Below are positions 24,449 through 37,590 of a DNA stretch of 64,000 nt, piece after piece. The notes under the pieces are model-generated. The model worked only from the letters and a program-made list of their open reading frames with translations. It searched no databases and had not been told where the DNA came from. Numbering within the stretch: position 1 is the stretch's first letter; every line of letters begins with the position of its first letter. The DNA is from Paracentrotus lividus (taxonomy: Eukaryota > Echinodermata > Echinoidea > Camarodonta > Echinidae), in contig CALNVZ010000429.1 of the NCBI GenBank assembly GCA_940671915.1, positions 182,166 through 246,165 of the forward strand, read 5' to 3'. The position numbers and the translations under genes were made by a program.

Positions 24449-24605
24449 TCTACTAGGCGTTTGGTCCACAACCAATTGGTCTACTAGGCGTTTGGTCCAC
24501 ATCCAATTGGTTTACTAGGCATTTGGTCCACAACCAATTGGTCTACTAGACGTTTGGTCCACATGCAATTGGTCTACTATGCATTTGGTCCACAACCAAT
24601 TGGAT
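24449..24605. repeat. 31-bp minisatellite, five copies
   Basis: Five near-identical copies of 'ggtctactaggcgtttggtc' plus 'cacaaccaatt', with decayed half-units to about 24670. The unit length and words (GGTC.ACT, CCAATT) match the reverse complement of the arrays at 26.9 and 36.0 kb, so these belong to one family. Confidence 0.85.
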
Positions 24606-25671
24606 GCATGTACTAATCATCCTTGTTCTCTTAGCAATTGGTCTTCTAATTGGACTACTAATTGTATCTGGCATACGCCTACAACCACCAAAAAAAATAA
24701 TATTGGTGATCTTCCTAATTTTTGGTCTACAAGTTAGCCAAAATATTTACGGGCCGATGGAGCAACCTCACCCTACCCTTATTGCCCTCATATATATTGA
24801 CTTCTTGGGGGGGGGGGTGGAGGGGTGGTAGTTGACCAATTGTTTTGGCCTTCGGCAAACCATAATGTCATATATCAGCTGTCTTAAATTATATTTATAT
24901 TTGTTGGCCCTTTTTAAATTTTTTATTTTCTTTAATTTTTCTCAATGTGGCGCCCGTCTAATTTGAAGACCCGTTGGGGGTCATTTTGGGCGCCTACCTG
25001 GGGGAGGGGCCGGACCCGTAAAGCCCACCCCCCCCTAAAATGTATGCATGTGTACAATAAGACTAAATTGTTGAACTACAAATTCAGTTTCATAGACTGT
25101 AGTTGGAAGCACATGATAAGGTAGGATATTGTTCATTGTTCAAACTTAATACATTATAAACCAGGGCATTACATTAATTTCTTAATTGTATAGGCCTACA
25201 TCAGATATGACCTTCATTCGTTATAACAAATTGCATTTTATTTTAGAAGACATAATTGTCTGATAATATATTTTAGATTTATCATTTTCTTATCACATTT
25301 TCCAACAAGTTTTATTTATTATTATTATTATTATTATAATTTTTTTTTTACGTATGATTTTCCATCTTCATTTTAGTATGAAAATTAAAATGCACCGTTT
25401 TCAGGTTAATCGATAAAAAAAAAACGCCCGCCTCGATCCTTCACTGTACCATGACATTTTGAAGCATGCAGCATGCAAACTTATCTAAATAGAGAGGTAA
25501 AAACTGTAAATAAAAACAAACATGCACGGTATTCTGGGGGGGCGGGGGGGGGCCGTTGCCCGCCAAATTACAGTTAACTGTAGGGGAGCCCAAAATGAGC
25601 AAAAGTAAAAGAAATAAAAGACATTTTATACCGTATTGACCCCATACGAGGCAGAAGTCATAAGGGGGCCG

Positions 25672-26718
25672 TCACACTGATGGTCGTTCTATAACGTCTT
25701 GACCGTTTTTTGCCGTTTAAAAAAAAAAAATGCTGAACGGGCCTTGGTTCGGTAGGAACTTCTATACTTTACAATATAATTCTTGATACGATTGCATAGG
25801 CAGTTCATAAAATATCTCGCATTACGCAATTCCGTCTTTATCGCGTTCCGCAATCGTTTTTATCCAGTTCCGAACGAGTCAAATGCCTCTTCACTCTATC
25901 CGTTCGTAGCACGTCCAACGGTCAACTAAAAAAGTGCCTATGCGCATGCTGATAAAAGTTAGTACCACGTTCGAGTAGCTACGTCCTTCTAGTTCAGAGT
26001 AAGGTCCCTACCCGTTTAAGGAACGTTGTCACTACGGTTTTTAATTTTAGAACTTGAAGCCAGTTACGATTTTTCTTTTAACATGTTCAAAAAAATTGAG
26101 AATGCCTTTCCGTTCTCTCCGTTCGGGGCCCGTTCGCCAAAGTTCGTAAACAATTGTAGAACGTCTGTAACTAGATTTCTAAAGGTCTGCGACGTACGTT
26201 CAGTAACCGTGTCTGTAAACAGATGAGCCACATATCACCAGACACTCCTAGACGCAGTGAGAACAGGCTTCAGCTGTGACGGGCGAATTGATGACCATGT
26301 CGTTCTGTTAAAAAATCGAAAACGATCTTTCACGTAGTACTCCTTCTCGTCAGAGTAAGTCCTTCCGTTTAAGAACGTGTCACTACGTTTTAATTTTTAG
26401 AACTTGAATAATTAATATACATGGCCGTTTGTATGAGTCCAAGCACATCTTTAGAACGATTAAGTACCAGCAATTTCAGTTTGTAGTACGTCCATCTGCG
26501 TTTCAGGTACGTTGCCACCCCGTTTAAATTTTAGGACGAGAATGGGCGCCCGATTTTTTTACAAGTTTTTTTGGAATCCGACCGAGCATAATCCATGAAG
26601 TTTCGATAACAGATTCGTAAGAAGATATTAACGTCCACTCAGTTTAACACAGACTATGCCACTGCTCGTGCAAAATTTGCAAGGACCGTAGTTAGGAACG
26701 AGTCAGCATGTGACGGGG
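25672..26718. mobile_element. MITE family 2, error-rich copy
   Basis: Same element as 32759-33757. Termini are 'ggccgtcacactgatggtcg' on the left and 'gcatgtgacgggg' on the right, both with indels. The interior is built of 'cgtagtacgtcc' and 'gttcgtaaac' words. Non-coding. Confidence 0.75.
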
Positions 26719-26894
26719 ATCATACGGCCGAGTTTAAAAAAAAATGTGTGCACCACTCTCACACCCCCCCCCCACGTAGCCCTCTTTAAAGATTTACCTT
26801 TATTAACTGGGGGGGAAACTTCGAATAAAATATTTTGTTCTGCCCCTCCTCCTGTTGAAAGAATAATACAATACATGGTTAGTGGATTCAAATT

Positions 26895-27600
26895 ATTAGT
26901 GTTAGACCAATGTGAGTGGACCAATTGATGTAGACCAACTGGTGAGTGGAGCAATTGGAGATGTAGACCACCGGTGAGTGGACCAATTGGATGTATAGAC
27001 CAAACCGGTAAGTGGGACAATTTGATGATAGACCAACTGAGTGAGTGACCAATTGGGATGAATAGACCAACCGCGTGAGTGACCAATTTGATGCTAGACC
27101 AACTTGGGAGTGGAACCAATTTATATAGACAAACTGCATGTGAGTTGGACCGATTGAGAATGTAGACAAACCGGTGGGTAAGACCGATTGGATGAATAGA
27201 CAACCGGTGAGTGGAAACCCGATTGATGTAGACCAATCGGTGAGCTGGACCGATGGATGTAGACCACAACCGGTGAGTGGAACCGATTGGATGCTTAGGA
27301 CCAACTTGGGATTGGACCAATTGGAATGAGACCAAAACCGGAGAGTGGACTGATTGGATTGAGGCCAATCGGTGAGGTGGACCAATTGGATGTAGACCCA
27401 ACTGGCTGAGTGGACCAATGGATGTGACCAACCGAGTGAAAATAACCAAATGGAATGTATAGACCAACTGGTGAGTTGACCAATTGGATGTTAAGGAATG
27501 GTCGATGGGACTGATTGGGTTTATAGACCACATGGTTAGTGGACGATAAGGATTTAACTGAATGGAGGTGGACGTATTGGCTGGTGGACAAGGTTGTAGA
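26895..27600. repeat. 31-bp minisatellite (error-rich copy)
   Basis: About 22 units of the type 'accaaccggtgagtggacca' plus 'attggatgtag', with many indels. The 276-codon minus-strand frame across it (26703-27533) encodes only the repeat and is not a gene. Confidence 0.85.
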
Positions 27601-27604
27601 CCTC

Positions 27605-28600
27605 AAAGGTGTTTTACCTAAGATGTGGTCATAAGCTATACATTGATACAAAAAACATACGTGTTTCTGAAGAAAAATAGTAATTGTGTAAAAATTTAAT
27701 TATCATTGTGCAATGCAGCAAAGATATAAGCTTCAAAGACAACGGGCCATAATTACCCCAGTCTCCCCCTATGTATTCAACTAAAACAATGAACTTTTGG
27801 CCGAATTCACAAAGTTGTTCTAGTCTAAGTGCCAGGGTCTATTCAATTGTTTAAACACGGATTCTAGACCATGTCTACCAATTTGCGTATTCACAAAACC
27901 ACCTGATTTAGACCATGGACTATTTACACCACGTAGTTAGTAATAAGCTTTACATTGATACCCAAAAAAACATACCATGTTCTCAAGAAAAATATTAATG
28001 CGTTAAAATTAATAATTCTTCGTGCAATGCAGCAAAGAATTACTTAAGCTTCAAAGACAAAGGGGCCATAATTACCCCGGCCATAATAAACCCAGCTCCC
28101 CTATGTATTCAACTAAAACACTGAGCTTGATAAGAGTTGGTCCATAAGCTATTACATTGATCCAAAAACATTCCATCGTTTCTCAAGAAAAAATATTAAT
28201 GCGTAAATTAAAATTATCATTGTGCAACTGCAGAAAGAATTATTAAGCTCTCAAAAGACAAAGGGGCCCCCATAATTACCCCGGGGCCATAATACCCCAC
28301 CAGTCATCCCCTATGTATTAACCATAAAACACTGAGCATTATAGAGTGGATCCATAAGCTTTAACATTGATACCAAAAAACATACCATGTTCTCAAGAAA
28401 AACTATTAATGCCGTAAAATTAAATTATACAATTGTGGCAATGCCCAGCAAAGAATAAGCTCTTCAAAGACAAAGGGGCCTTTATTACCCGGGCATAATA
28501 ACCCCATCTTCCCCTATGTATATTCTAATAAAACACTGAGCTTATAGAGTGATTGTACATTTGATACCATGTTTCTCAAGAAAAATAGTAAATAAACGCA
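27605..28600. repeat. ~198-bp tandem repeat (error-rich copy)
   Basis: Counterpart of 36661-37590, with units beginning 'ataagctttacattgatacc'. Unit length is blurred by indels. Confidence 0.75.
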
Positions 28601-30049
28601 GAAAAGAAGAAGAATAATCAGGTTGAAAGGAGTTTTCTATTATTCATATCCTTTGCACTGAAAACCTAACCTCGCGGAAACGACTTGGACAGGACTAGGT
28701 ACAATAAAAGTATGTAGGTGGGATAAGTTTACCCATTAGAATGACCGACTCGCTTTTTGATACACATAGATGCATGTCGTTTCAATGACCTTCTCTATTT
28801 ATTTCTGTTCCGAGCATATTCAGTGGAGACCATTTATTTAACAGGAACTTCCTGCTCAAACAAAGGTTGTTTTGGCTTGCAATTTCAATACTATGCTAAT
28901 TGAATACCTGTTACATAGAACCAAAGAACCCGGTTCTATTCTTACTGATTGCCTGGTGAATTGCCCGGCTAGCAACAGCCAGTGGGATAAAAAGTGGATA
29001 GAGTTTACAATCGACAATTCCTCAAATAAAGGTTGTTTTGGGACGCTTGGACAATCTGAAAAGTTACGATAGGGTAGCATAACATCAATCATCGACCAAT
29101 ATGCAAATTACAAGTTAGGTTAAAAAAATTGTCCATTTATTAATTACAGGCCATTGAATAACCTCGTTAGAATAAAAACCCAAGAACCGTCTATTATTAC
29201 AGATGCTGCGTCTGAATGCGCCGCACTTAGCAACAGACGTGAATAGAAGGATGGACAATCATTGGAAATAACAATGGCATTGCAAAAAAGGCATTACATT
29301 AGTTGCATTTCGTATGTAAATTCCATTTAATGAATCAAAACTGTTAAACACACAGTCTCGATATATACCCCCGTTAAAATTAAGATTATTAAATGGCGAT
29401 CTCCTTCGTGTGTGACGATGATTGTTTATGTGAGTACTTTTTTTTAATTCCTAATGTTTCAGTTTCACAGGATAGCGGTTATTTTTTTCCCAAAGATTAA
29501 TGCATTATATCAACAACGCGAAAATTAGTCTTTGCTAAAATGTCAATTATAAATTGTGTTGATTTACACGATAAATAACAACACATTAAATGATGAAAGT
29601 GAGATTCTAATTTCAATAATAAAATATAGGTCGCCACTTTTCTTTTAGATTTTTGTCATCTGGAAAGAGAATATTGAATTAGCAGGCACGACTTTGGGCG
29701 TTTCTGAAGTGGCTCCTGTAAGAAGGATAAGCGTAGGCAGGAAAATGAAAAAGCAGGGTATGCCGTACAACCAAAAGAATGGACTGATGCAAGCTATTGG
29801 CGCGACCCCTCGGCCCCTGCACCCCATTATGTTGATAACTGCCATAATGAATTAATGTTAACTTGATTTGTGCCCTCCTGTAATTATTCAGGTCTTCTGA
29901 ACTATATCATACTATAATAAAATTTTTTATCTTTTTATTTATTTATTTTTTCTTGCTCGAATTCTGTGACTCAAAAAAATACAGGTTTTTTTAATCCCCA
30001 TCTTTAAAATGTCCTTTCTAATATTTCTATTGGGACGTTCTCGTGACAA

Positions 30050-30370
30050 GCTGGTGAATTCTAATATTAAGCTAGCTGTCATGCTAAGTCGGTCAAGACC
30101 ACAGAACATCCGGTAGAAAAGCTCTCGACGGACTAGCTTTAAAGCTAGTCTGTCATGACCACTATCTTTTCTAGAAAAGCTGTCCGGTCGTGACCCGACT
30201 TAGGCATTAAAACTAGTCGCGTTCTGACCGACGACTTGACGGGCCTTTTATCAAGCTAAGTTCACGTAAATAACTGGGTAGGTGGTGAAGAAAGCTAGTC
30301 CGTTTCGTGAGCCCGTACAGTTTTATGTCAGTCAGGGCATCCACTCGACTAGCTGTGTAACTCAGTCGGT
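30050..30370. repeat. Palindromic 'gactagctttaaagctagtc' repeat (error-rich copy)
   Basis: Counterpart of 39010-39330. Stems are broken by indels here and intact there. A poly-T run of about 20 lies downstream at 30525-30543. Confidence 0.65.
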
Positions 30371-32627
30371 CTACCCGTTTAGGTTATTTAGTGTGCTTTA
30401 TCCTTTATTCAGAGTACATGGCATGCGACCATGAACTATTGTGTTTATATACCTGTTTTCTATTATTCTCTCAGTAGGGGCCTTGATTGCATTTATTGAG
30501 TTTAGGGAAAAGGATTTTTTCTTTTTTTTTTTTTTTTTTTTTTATAATACCCTTTTCCTCTTGTCAAGTTTGGTATTTGCAGCTCAAACTGAGAATTTAT
30601 GTGCTCTTACACTAAATACTTTTTGCAAGTTTCACAAAAGTTTTTGATTATTATGACATTGCAACCAGCTCTCTCAAGAATTTTTTGCATAAGAAAATAC
30701 AAAATAGGCCTAATTACCCAAACAAGTTAACATATTTGTCATATTAGCTAATACATACCTCTATTTCATCTCATATGAATTATGATGTTTATCATATCTT
30801 CTATAAGCTTATATATCTATTCCTATGTCTATACTATTATACATTATCATTTTTGTTCTTTCTATCTTGAGAAGATGCAAGGTCTGTTTAGATGTAGGGC
30901 TATATTTTTATTCGAACTTTCAATCTGCTAACATCTGATATAGATAGACTGGCTAGGGTCGAAACCCTGCACCCCCATCCCCCCTACGAACTCTAGAGAT
31001 GTTCTTACTGGGGTATCCTTCGGTGCTAGCTATCGAGTAGTTGGTAAAACAACGAAAATGAGTTAACAGAAAAGAAAATCATCAGCCGAGACCACCAATG
31101 GCGGTTTTTTCGACCACGACCACCTTTCACTGAATGGTTTATAATAAGGAATATGTACAGGAAGAACTAATCTATGAACTTTCGATATATATCATTTTTA
31201 TGGGATGCAAGGAACCTACCTCGAAAATGTTGAGTCTTGATGAGGCCTACCTAAGATAATAAAAAATGATTTTTCAATTTATTGTAACGTAAAATGTCAG
31301 GAAGAGAGGCAATAGTCACAGAAATTGACCAATCTGGACCCGAACGAATTTTCGGATTACATACGAATAACAAAGTTCATTGACTGTAAACTAAATTTGA
31401 TAATATATATGCCATATGTGTGATTAATGGCAGCTCAATGAGAATTTATTTTATCATTTTATTGACGATACATACACATCTTACATAATTATTCATCGCA
31501 TGTACCGACTGCAGTGTTCATATTATTACAAAAATACGTTACATGCCATACTTTACCAAAAAGTAAGCCAAGTTTTCTATAATGTTCTGCCCTACCTGTA
31601 CGAGCGTGTGCTATGGCATAGTGAAAAGCTACAAACAAAGTAAAGTTATTTTGGATTTGATACGTATAGAACCAAAAACAAGTGCTAATGATTCGTCAGG
31701 TCACTGCTGGGATGGCACCACATGACCGGCATATTAACAACAATAATCTTAGCAGACGAGTGCTGAGGTAACTATTTCTTCTGCCTAGCAATCATGCTGA
31801 TTTAGATCTTTTATTTCGTGATAGAATTCATTACGTTTCCTTGTAGGACATCAGAATATAGTTATCCTCCATTGGGCGTTTCAGCTCCAAACATGGCGAC
31901 TAATAGTTTTAGTCGAGTAACGATACTACGACAACCACGATTTAAAAATCAATGGGCCATAGCAATCCCGATAAACTTCTGACACTACAAGAAAGTATTC
32001 ATGAACATCAAAAGTTACATTAACTGTGGTTGAATTACCTGTCCGATTACTTTTTGAAATCTATATCCATGTAACATAGGGTCTGTGAATAAACACAAGC
32101 ACGATCTAAGCAAAGATCATACACACACCAACACACACACCACTGCTCACACCCTTCTCACAACTCGTCACACACCCAAAAATAAAACACCCACATACAC
32201 TATAATCAGATTTTATTAACGGTGCCCCCAATGACTTGAAAATATATGTCATGCGATACCATTGGTTAGTGGAGATGAAGCTTGCAAAAGAACAAGCAAA
32301 TACCGCCTCTCACACTCAACTTTTTACAAACAACCCGCCCCCCCCACACACTACACAACACAATTTTTGAGGTTACCCTATCCCCTTCGCCCATCTGTCT
32401 TGGCACAGAAAAATGTTTAGATTATTTGTTCTGCTCGTGCATTTAGTAGCGTTATTCCAAACATCAGAGTTATGGCCAACCGATCATAGTGCTCTTGGCT
32501 TACTTATAACTTAAGGCACCTTGTAAATGTTTGACAGTTATTCTACAAGCACTTATCGTCCGAGAATGGTGATCGCGCCATCTCCAAAACAATCTACACT
32601 GTTAGATCAGACTAATTGGATTATACT

Positions 32628-32652
32628 NNNNNNNNNNNNNNNNNNNNNNNNN
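32628..32652. other. Assembly gap, exactly 25 N
   Basis: Separates the two copies of the duplicated block. A fixed 25-N gap is the placeholder that PBJelly-type long-read gap filling leaves when the two extensions exceed the predicted gap (established practice, applied here by inference). Confidence 0.95.
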
Positions 32653-32758
32653 TGCCCGCCAAATTAACATTAACTTAGGGGAGCCAAATTGAGCAAAAAG
32701 TAAAAGAAATAAAAGACATTTTTATACCGTGATTGACCCCTACGGCAGAAGTATAAGG

Positions 32759-33757
32759 GGGCCGTCACACTGAGGTCGTTCTATAACGTCTTGACCGTTT
32801 TTGCCCGTTTAAAAAAAAAAATGCTGAACGGGCTTTGGTCGGGTTGGAACTTATAACTTTAAAATATAATTTCTTGAATACGATGCTAGGCAGTTCATAA
32901 ATAGTTCTCGTTACGTCAATTCCGTCTTTATCGCGTCCGCAATACGTTTTATCCAGTTCAGAAAGTAAAACTGCTCGTTCCACTCTATACCGTTCGTAGC
33001 ACGTCCAAAACGGTCACTAAAAGTGCCTATGCGCAGCATGATAAAAGTTAGGTACCACGTTCGTAGTACGTCCTTCTAGTTCAGAGTAAGTCCTACCCGT
33101 TTAAGGAACGTTGTCACTACGTTTAATTTTAGAACTTGAAGCCAGTACGATTTTTTTTAAACATGTTCAAAAAAATTGGAATGCCTTTCCGTTCTCTCCG
33201 TCGGGCCCGTCGCCAAGTCGTAAACATGATTGTAACGGTCTGTACTAGATTCTAAAAGGTCGCACTACGTTCAGTCCGGTGTAAACAGATTGCGTTCACA
33301 AGAACTACCTAGAACGCAGTGAGAAACTAGCCTCAGTGTGACGGGAATTATGACATGTCGTTCTGTTTAAAAATTGAAAACGTATGTTCGTAGTACGTCC
33401 TTCTCGATTCAGAGTAAGTCCTACCCGTTTAAGAAACGTTGTCACTACGTTTAATTTAGAACTTGAATAATTAATATACAAAGCTCGTTTGTATGACGTC
33501 AAGCCATCTTAGAACGATTTAGATACGGCAATTTCGTTTGTAGTACGTCCATCTCGTTTCAGGACGTTGCCACCCCGTTAAATTTTAGGACGAGATGGGC
33601 GCCCGATTTTTTACAGTTTTTGGAAATCCGACCGAGCTAGTCCATGAAGTTCGTAAACAGATCGTAAGAAGTATTTACTACGTCCACTCAGTTTAAACAC
33701 AGACTATGCCCGTTCGGCTTTGCAAGGACGTAGTAGGAACGAGCTCAGTGTGACGGG
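32759..33757. mobile_element. MITE family 2, ~1.0 kb
   Basis: Terminal inverted repeats are 'ggccgtcacactgaggtcgt' at the left and, reversed, 'ccccgtcacactgagctcgt' at the right. The interior is a patchwork of degenerate words such as 'tcgtagtacgtcc' and 'gtaaacagat' that resemble extensions of the terminus. No ORF with a motif. No clear target duplication. The shared GTCACACTG core links it to families 1 and 3. Confidence 0.75.
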
Positions 33758-33882
33758 GATAGACGCGATTTACAAAAAATGTGCGACCAACTCTCACACC
33801 CCCCCCCCCACGTAGGCCCTACTAAAGTTTTACCTATAAAACTGGGGGAACTCGATTAAAAATAATTTTGTCTTGCCCTCCC

Positions 33883-35972
33883 CGAACCACCCCACTCTAC
33901 GGGTACAAATTAAAACCAAAAATCAATATTTCATCAAAATAACTTTATATTCATTACATTATCCATCATTATCTTGAATCAAGAGGTTTCTTTTTTTTTC
34001 TCTTTACACACATATTTACAAAAGGCTATAGTATGTAATCGAATATTCGACTTAATTTCGTATTTCGCCAAAGATCGGCAGGGCACAATTTCAACGCACG
34101 AATATATCGCATGCCTTTTCATGCTTGGTATGTGCATTCAATTGCTCTTACTAAAATGGGCAGCGAATTCAAGAACTTGGAAATATTCTTTGAGGGCCGG
34201 CTCAGCGCGGAAAATTATCCCGGCGCAAGATAAACAGCGAAATCATCCAAGCATACGTTTAACTAAAGGCTCCTTCATATTTCTTTCTATATTTTGATGT
34301 CATTCGGTCTGTAACTTTGGTATTTATGTGTTTATTGTTTGTTTGGAAATATGGAATTCAAAAAAAAAAAATGTAATAAAAAAAAAGAAAAGAATTTAAG
34401 AACACCCTTTTCTAATAGTATCAAACATAAAATGAAAACTGTATTAATAAAGTACCTGCTGGCAATCCTTGGTGAAAACACCAGTAGGCGCACCAACACC
34501 GCTCTGTTCCTCATCGATCGCCTCGTCCTATCCAAGTATTCAAACCCGCACTAATGATCCCACACTCCCCTGCTCCACAAACGGCTGGTAACTCCGCCAG
34601 ACGGCAGGAATTCTGATGGGGCTACCATTGGCACGGTGACACAGACATTGCTCCATTGGTGGGCGGCGTTTGATCCAGCATGGCAACCAGACGGACATCA
34701 CAGTCGCGTTGGGAAGGGCCGACCCCAGCGCACGTACTCCAGCAGTGAAGGCTGGCAAGTCGCCTCCGGCCTGATCCTGTCTCGTTGTTGAATTTTCCTA
34801 GAATGGCATTAACAACATTAAGATTACAAATTCATTTAGATAAATCTGAATGTTGGACATTAACTGTAATACTGCTCCATGTACATGTATAGAACAAATA
34901 AGGTAAAAAATAATAATTATTTTATAATGCACAGTGTACTTATCATACAATTTTCTGCAACAGTAACAGCTAGAAAATCTTGAATTATACAGATGCAGTA
35001 GTACTCTTTAGATCTTACAAACCCAGTAAGCGAAAATATCAAAATTAACTCAAAGTAAAGAGTCAATGTGAGATAAGGTCACGCTTGGTTCAATGGGCTG
35101 AGGTCATAGCTTCCTTCTGGCAGATTCCTTAGCGGCAGATATCACCATAGTTTGGTTGTCTGGGTTGGGCAGGATGGACCCGCTAGCATAGGCACATTAC
35201 ATAGACCGTCACATTGCAACTCATCAAGTCGCAGTAATAACCTGTGGAGAACAAGCGAGGAGAAAATTAAACCAATTTCTTCCTTGACAAATAAAATCAA
35301 ACAAAAAATCATAATGACAAACTGTCATAACATTATAATAAAATACTATTATTATAAATAATTTTTAATGATGTTGTTAATACCATTCCATTAAATCAAA
35401 CGACCTGGATCAACTGTATCGCTGTGATGCCCAGCGGATCAGTATGTCCAGCAAGACACGCCTCCTGTGGCATCATTGGAACAGGAACAGCCAAAATTCT
35501 GTTGAAAAAATTAAAATAGATATTTCTTTGAAAATGAAGTTAGAATACTTGAATATTATTATCATTGCAAAGTCGAAAGCATAACAACATAAACATCTGA
35601 GAGAAATGTTGCTGCTTAAGACTTCAATTTCATTGACAAAATTTGTAAAGATGCATCCTGAAATAAAATTCCTATGGCAAATTAAAGACAAAAAACAACG
35701 ATTCCATATTTGCGATGTGATTTAACTAAAAATTTAAGGTTTCTCTTAACCATACAACTGGTACAATTGAACCTAACTCGCAGAGTATAAAACTAAATTC
35801 TCTTATTTCCATATCTTGAACAGCTACTCCTTCCATAGTAGATAACATCAGTTTTCTCTCCTTCCGTCACCTGTTCATTTATCTATCGGTATATTGGATC
35901 ATTTTACCGCTGCAAACGCAGTATGATTCTTCATCTCACTTTGATATTCTTTCTTTGGCTTTCTAACTTGTG
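33883..35972. other. 2.1-kb segment present only in copy 2; possible exonic remnants
   Basis: Absent between 'gcccctcctcc' and 'ttgaaagaat' in copy 1. Most is AT-rich, but 34450-34790 and 35050-35260 are clearly GC-richer. On the minus strand 34332-34535 reads 'VRLLVFSPRIASR', followed by an AG|GTACTT donor-like site. A stretch near 35410-35510 reads 'LAVPVPMMPQEACLAGHTDP', with a CAG|GTCG donor-like end. A CCACAG acceptor-like site lies near 35244. I do not recognise the protein. This may be a gene fragment or a transposon body, and indel errors may hide the frame. Confidence 0.3.
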
Positions 35973-36009
35973 TTGAAAGAATTAATACATACATGGTTAG
36001 TGTGATTCA

Positions 36010-36640
36010 ATTATTAGTTTAGACCAACTGTGAGTGGACCAGATTGGATGTAAGACCAACTGGGTGAGTGGAAGCAATTGGAGTGTAGACCACCGGTGAG
36101 TGGACAATTGGATGTATAGACCATACCGGTAGTGGGACAATTTGATGATAGACCAACTGATTGAGTGACCAATTGGATGTAGACAACCGGTGAGTGATCC
36201 CTTTGATGCTAGACCAACTTGGTGAGTGGAACCAATTTGATATGACAACTGCGGTGAGTTGGACCGATTGAGATGTAGACAAACGGTGGAGTAGACCGAT
36301 TGGGATGATAGACACCGGTGAGTGTGAAACCCGATTGGAAATGTAGACAATCGGTGAGTGGACCGATGGATGTAGACCAACCGGTGAAGTGGAGCCGATT
36401 GGATGTAAACAACTTGGGATTGGACCAATTGGATGTAGACCAAACGGTGAGTGGACTGATTGGATGAGGACCACTGGTTGGTGGACCATTGGATGTAGAC
36501 CAACTGGTGAGTGGACCAATTGGATGTAGAGGAATGGTCGATGGACTGATTGGGTATAGACCAAATGGTTAGTGGACGATAAGGGTTTAGACTGAATGGA
36601 GGTAGACGTATTGGCTAGTGGACCAATAGGTTGTAGACCA
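36010..36640. repeat. 31-bp minisatellite, about 20 copies
   Basis: Units read 'agaccaaccggtgagtggac' plus 'cgattggatgt'. Reverse-complemented, they match the 24.45-kb array in length and in the CCAATTGGT core. Minus-strand frames of up to 216 codons across it are repeat-encoded. Confidence 0.9.
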
Positions 36641-36660
36641 ACAGGTGTTTTACCTAAAGA

Positions 36661-37590
36661 GTGGTCCATAAGCTATACATTGATACAAAAAACATACCGT
36701 GTTTCTGAAGAAAAATAGTAATGTGTAAAAATTTAATTATCATTGTGCAATGCAGCAAAGAATTATAAGCTCTCAAAGACAACGGGGCCATAATTACCCC
36801 AGTCTCCCCTATGTATTCAACTAAAACAATGAACTTGTTGGCCCGAATTCACAAACGTGGTTTAGTTAGTGCATGGTCTAATTCAATTGTTTAAACCACG
36901 GATTTAGACCATGGTCTAAATTTTGGTATTCACAAACCACCTGATTTAGACCATGGACTAATTACACCACGTAGAGTGGTAATAAGCTTTACATTGATAC
37001 CAAAAACATACCATGTTTCTCAAGAAAAATATTAATGCGTAAAATTAAATAATCATTGTGCAATGCAGCAAAGAATTATAAGCTCTCAAAGACAAAGGGG
37101 CCATAATTACCCCGGGGCCATAATAAACCCAGTCTCCCCTATGTATTCAACTAAAACACTGAGCTTATAGAGTGGTCCATAAGCTTTACATTGATACCAA
37201 AAACATTCCATGTTTCTCAAGAAAAAATATTAATGCGTAAAATTAAATTATCATTGTGCAATGCAGCAAAGAATTATAAGCTCTCAAAGACAAAGGGGCC
37301 ATAATTACCCCGGGGCCATAATAACCCCAGTCTCCCCTATGTATTCAACTAAAACACTGAGCTTATAGAGTGGTCCATAAGCTTTACATTGATACCAAAA
37401 ACATACCATGTTTCTCAAGAAAAATATTAATGCGTAAAATTAAATTATCATTGTGCAATGCAGCAAAGAATAAGCTCTCAAAGACAAAGGGGCCATAATT
37501 ACCCCGGGGCCATAATAACCCCAGTCTCCCCTATGTATTCTAATAAAACACTGAGCTTATAGAGTGATTGTACATTGATACCATGTTTCT
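36661..37590. repeat. ~198-bp tandem repeat, four-plus copies
   Basis: The anchor 'aagctttacattgatacc' occurs at 36984, 37181 and 37379, a 197-198 base period, with a first copy at 36670 carrying an extra ~115-base block of 'ccacggatttagaccatgg' palindromes. Each unit contains 'ccataattaccccggggcc'. A fifth, truncated unit ends near 37590. A related piece is at 47930-48045. Confidence 0.85.

Larger units (their letters stand above)
25557..32627. repeat. Duplicated block, copy 1 (error-rich, probably artefactual)
   Basis: The whole block realigns in order with 32653-41395. It starts at 'tgcccgccaaatta' and ends exactly at a 25-N gap. Relative to copy 2 it has very frequent single-base insertions and deletions. 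Where a third copy exists (the inverted arm at 46.5-47.9 kb), copy 2 agrees with the third and copy 1 does not. This is the pattern of unpolished long-read sequence. Coding interpretation inside this block is unsafe. Confidence 0.85.

Noticed and set aside
24449-24605. CRISPR-like array of ~31-bp repeats
   Set aside because: Units are contiguous with no unique spacers, and the genome is eukaryotic. This is a minisatellite.
26703-27533. 276-codon minus-strand ORF with repeated SIGPTHRL-like units
   Set aside because: Product of the 31-bp minisatellite in error-rich sequence. The same holds for 35997-36669.
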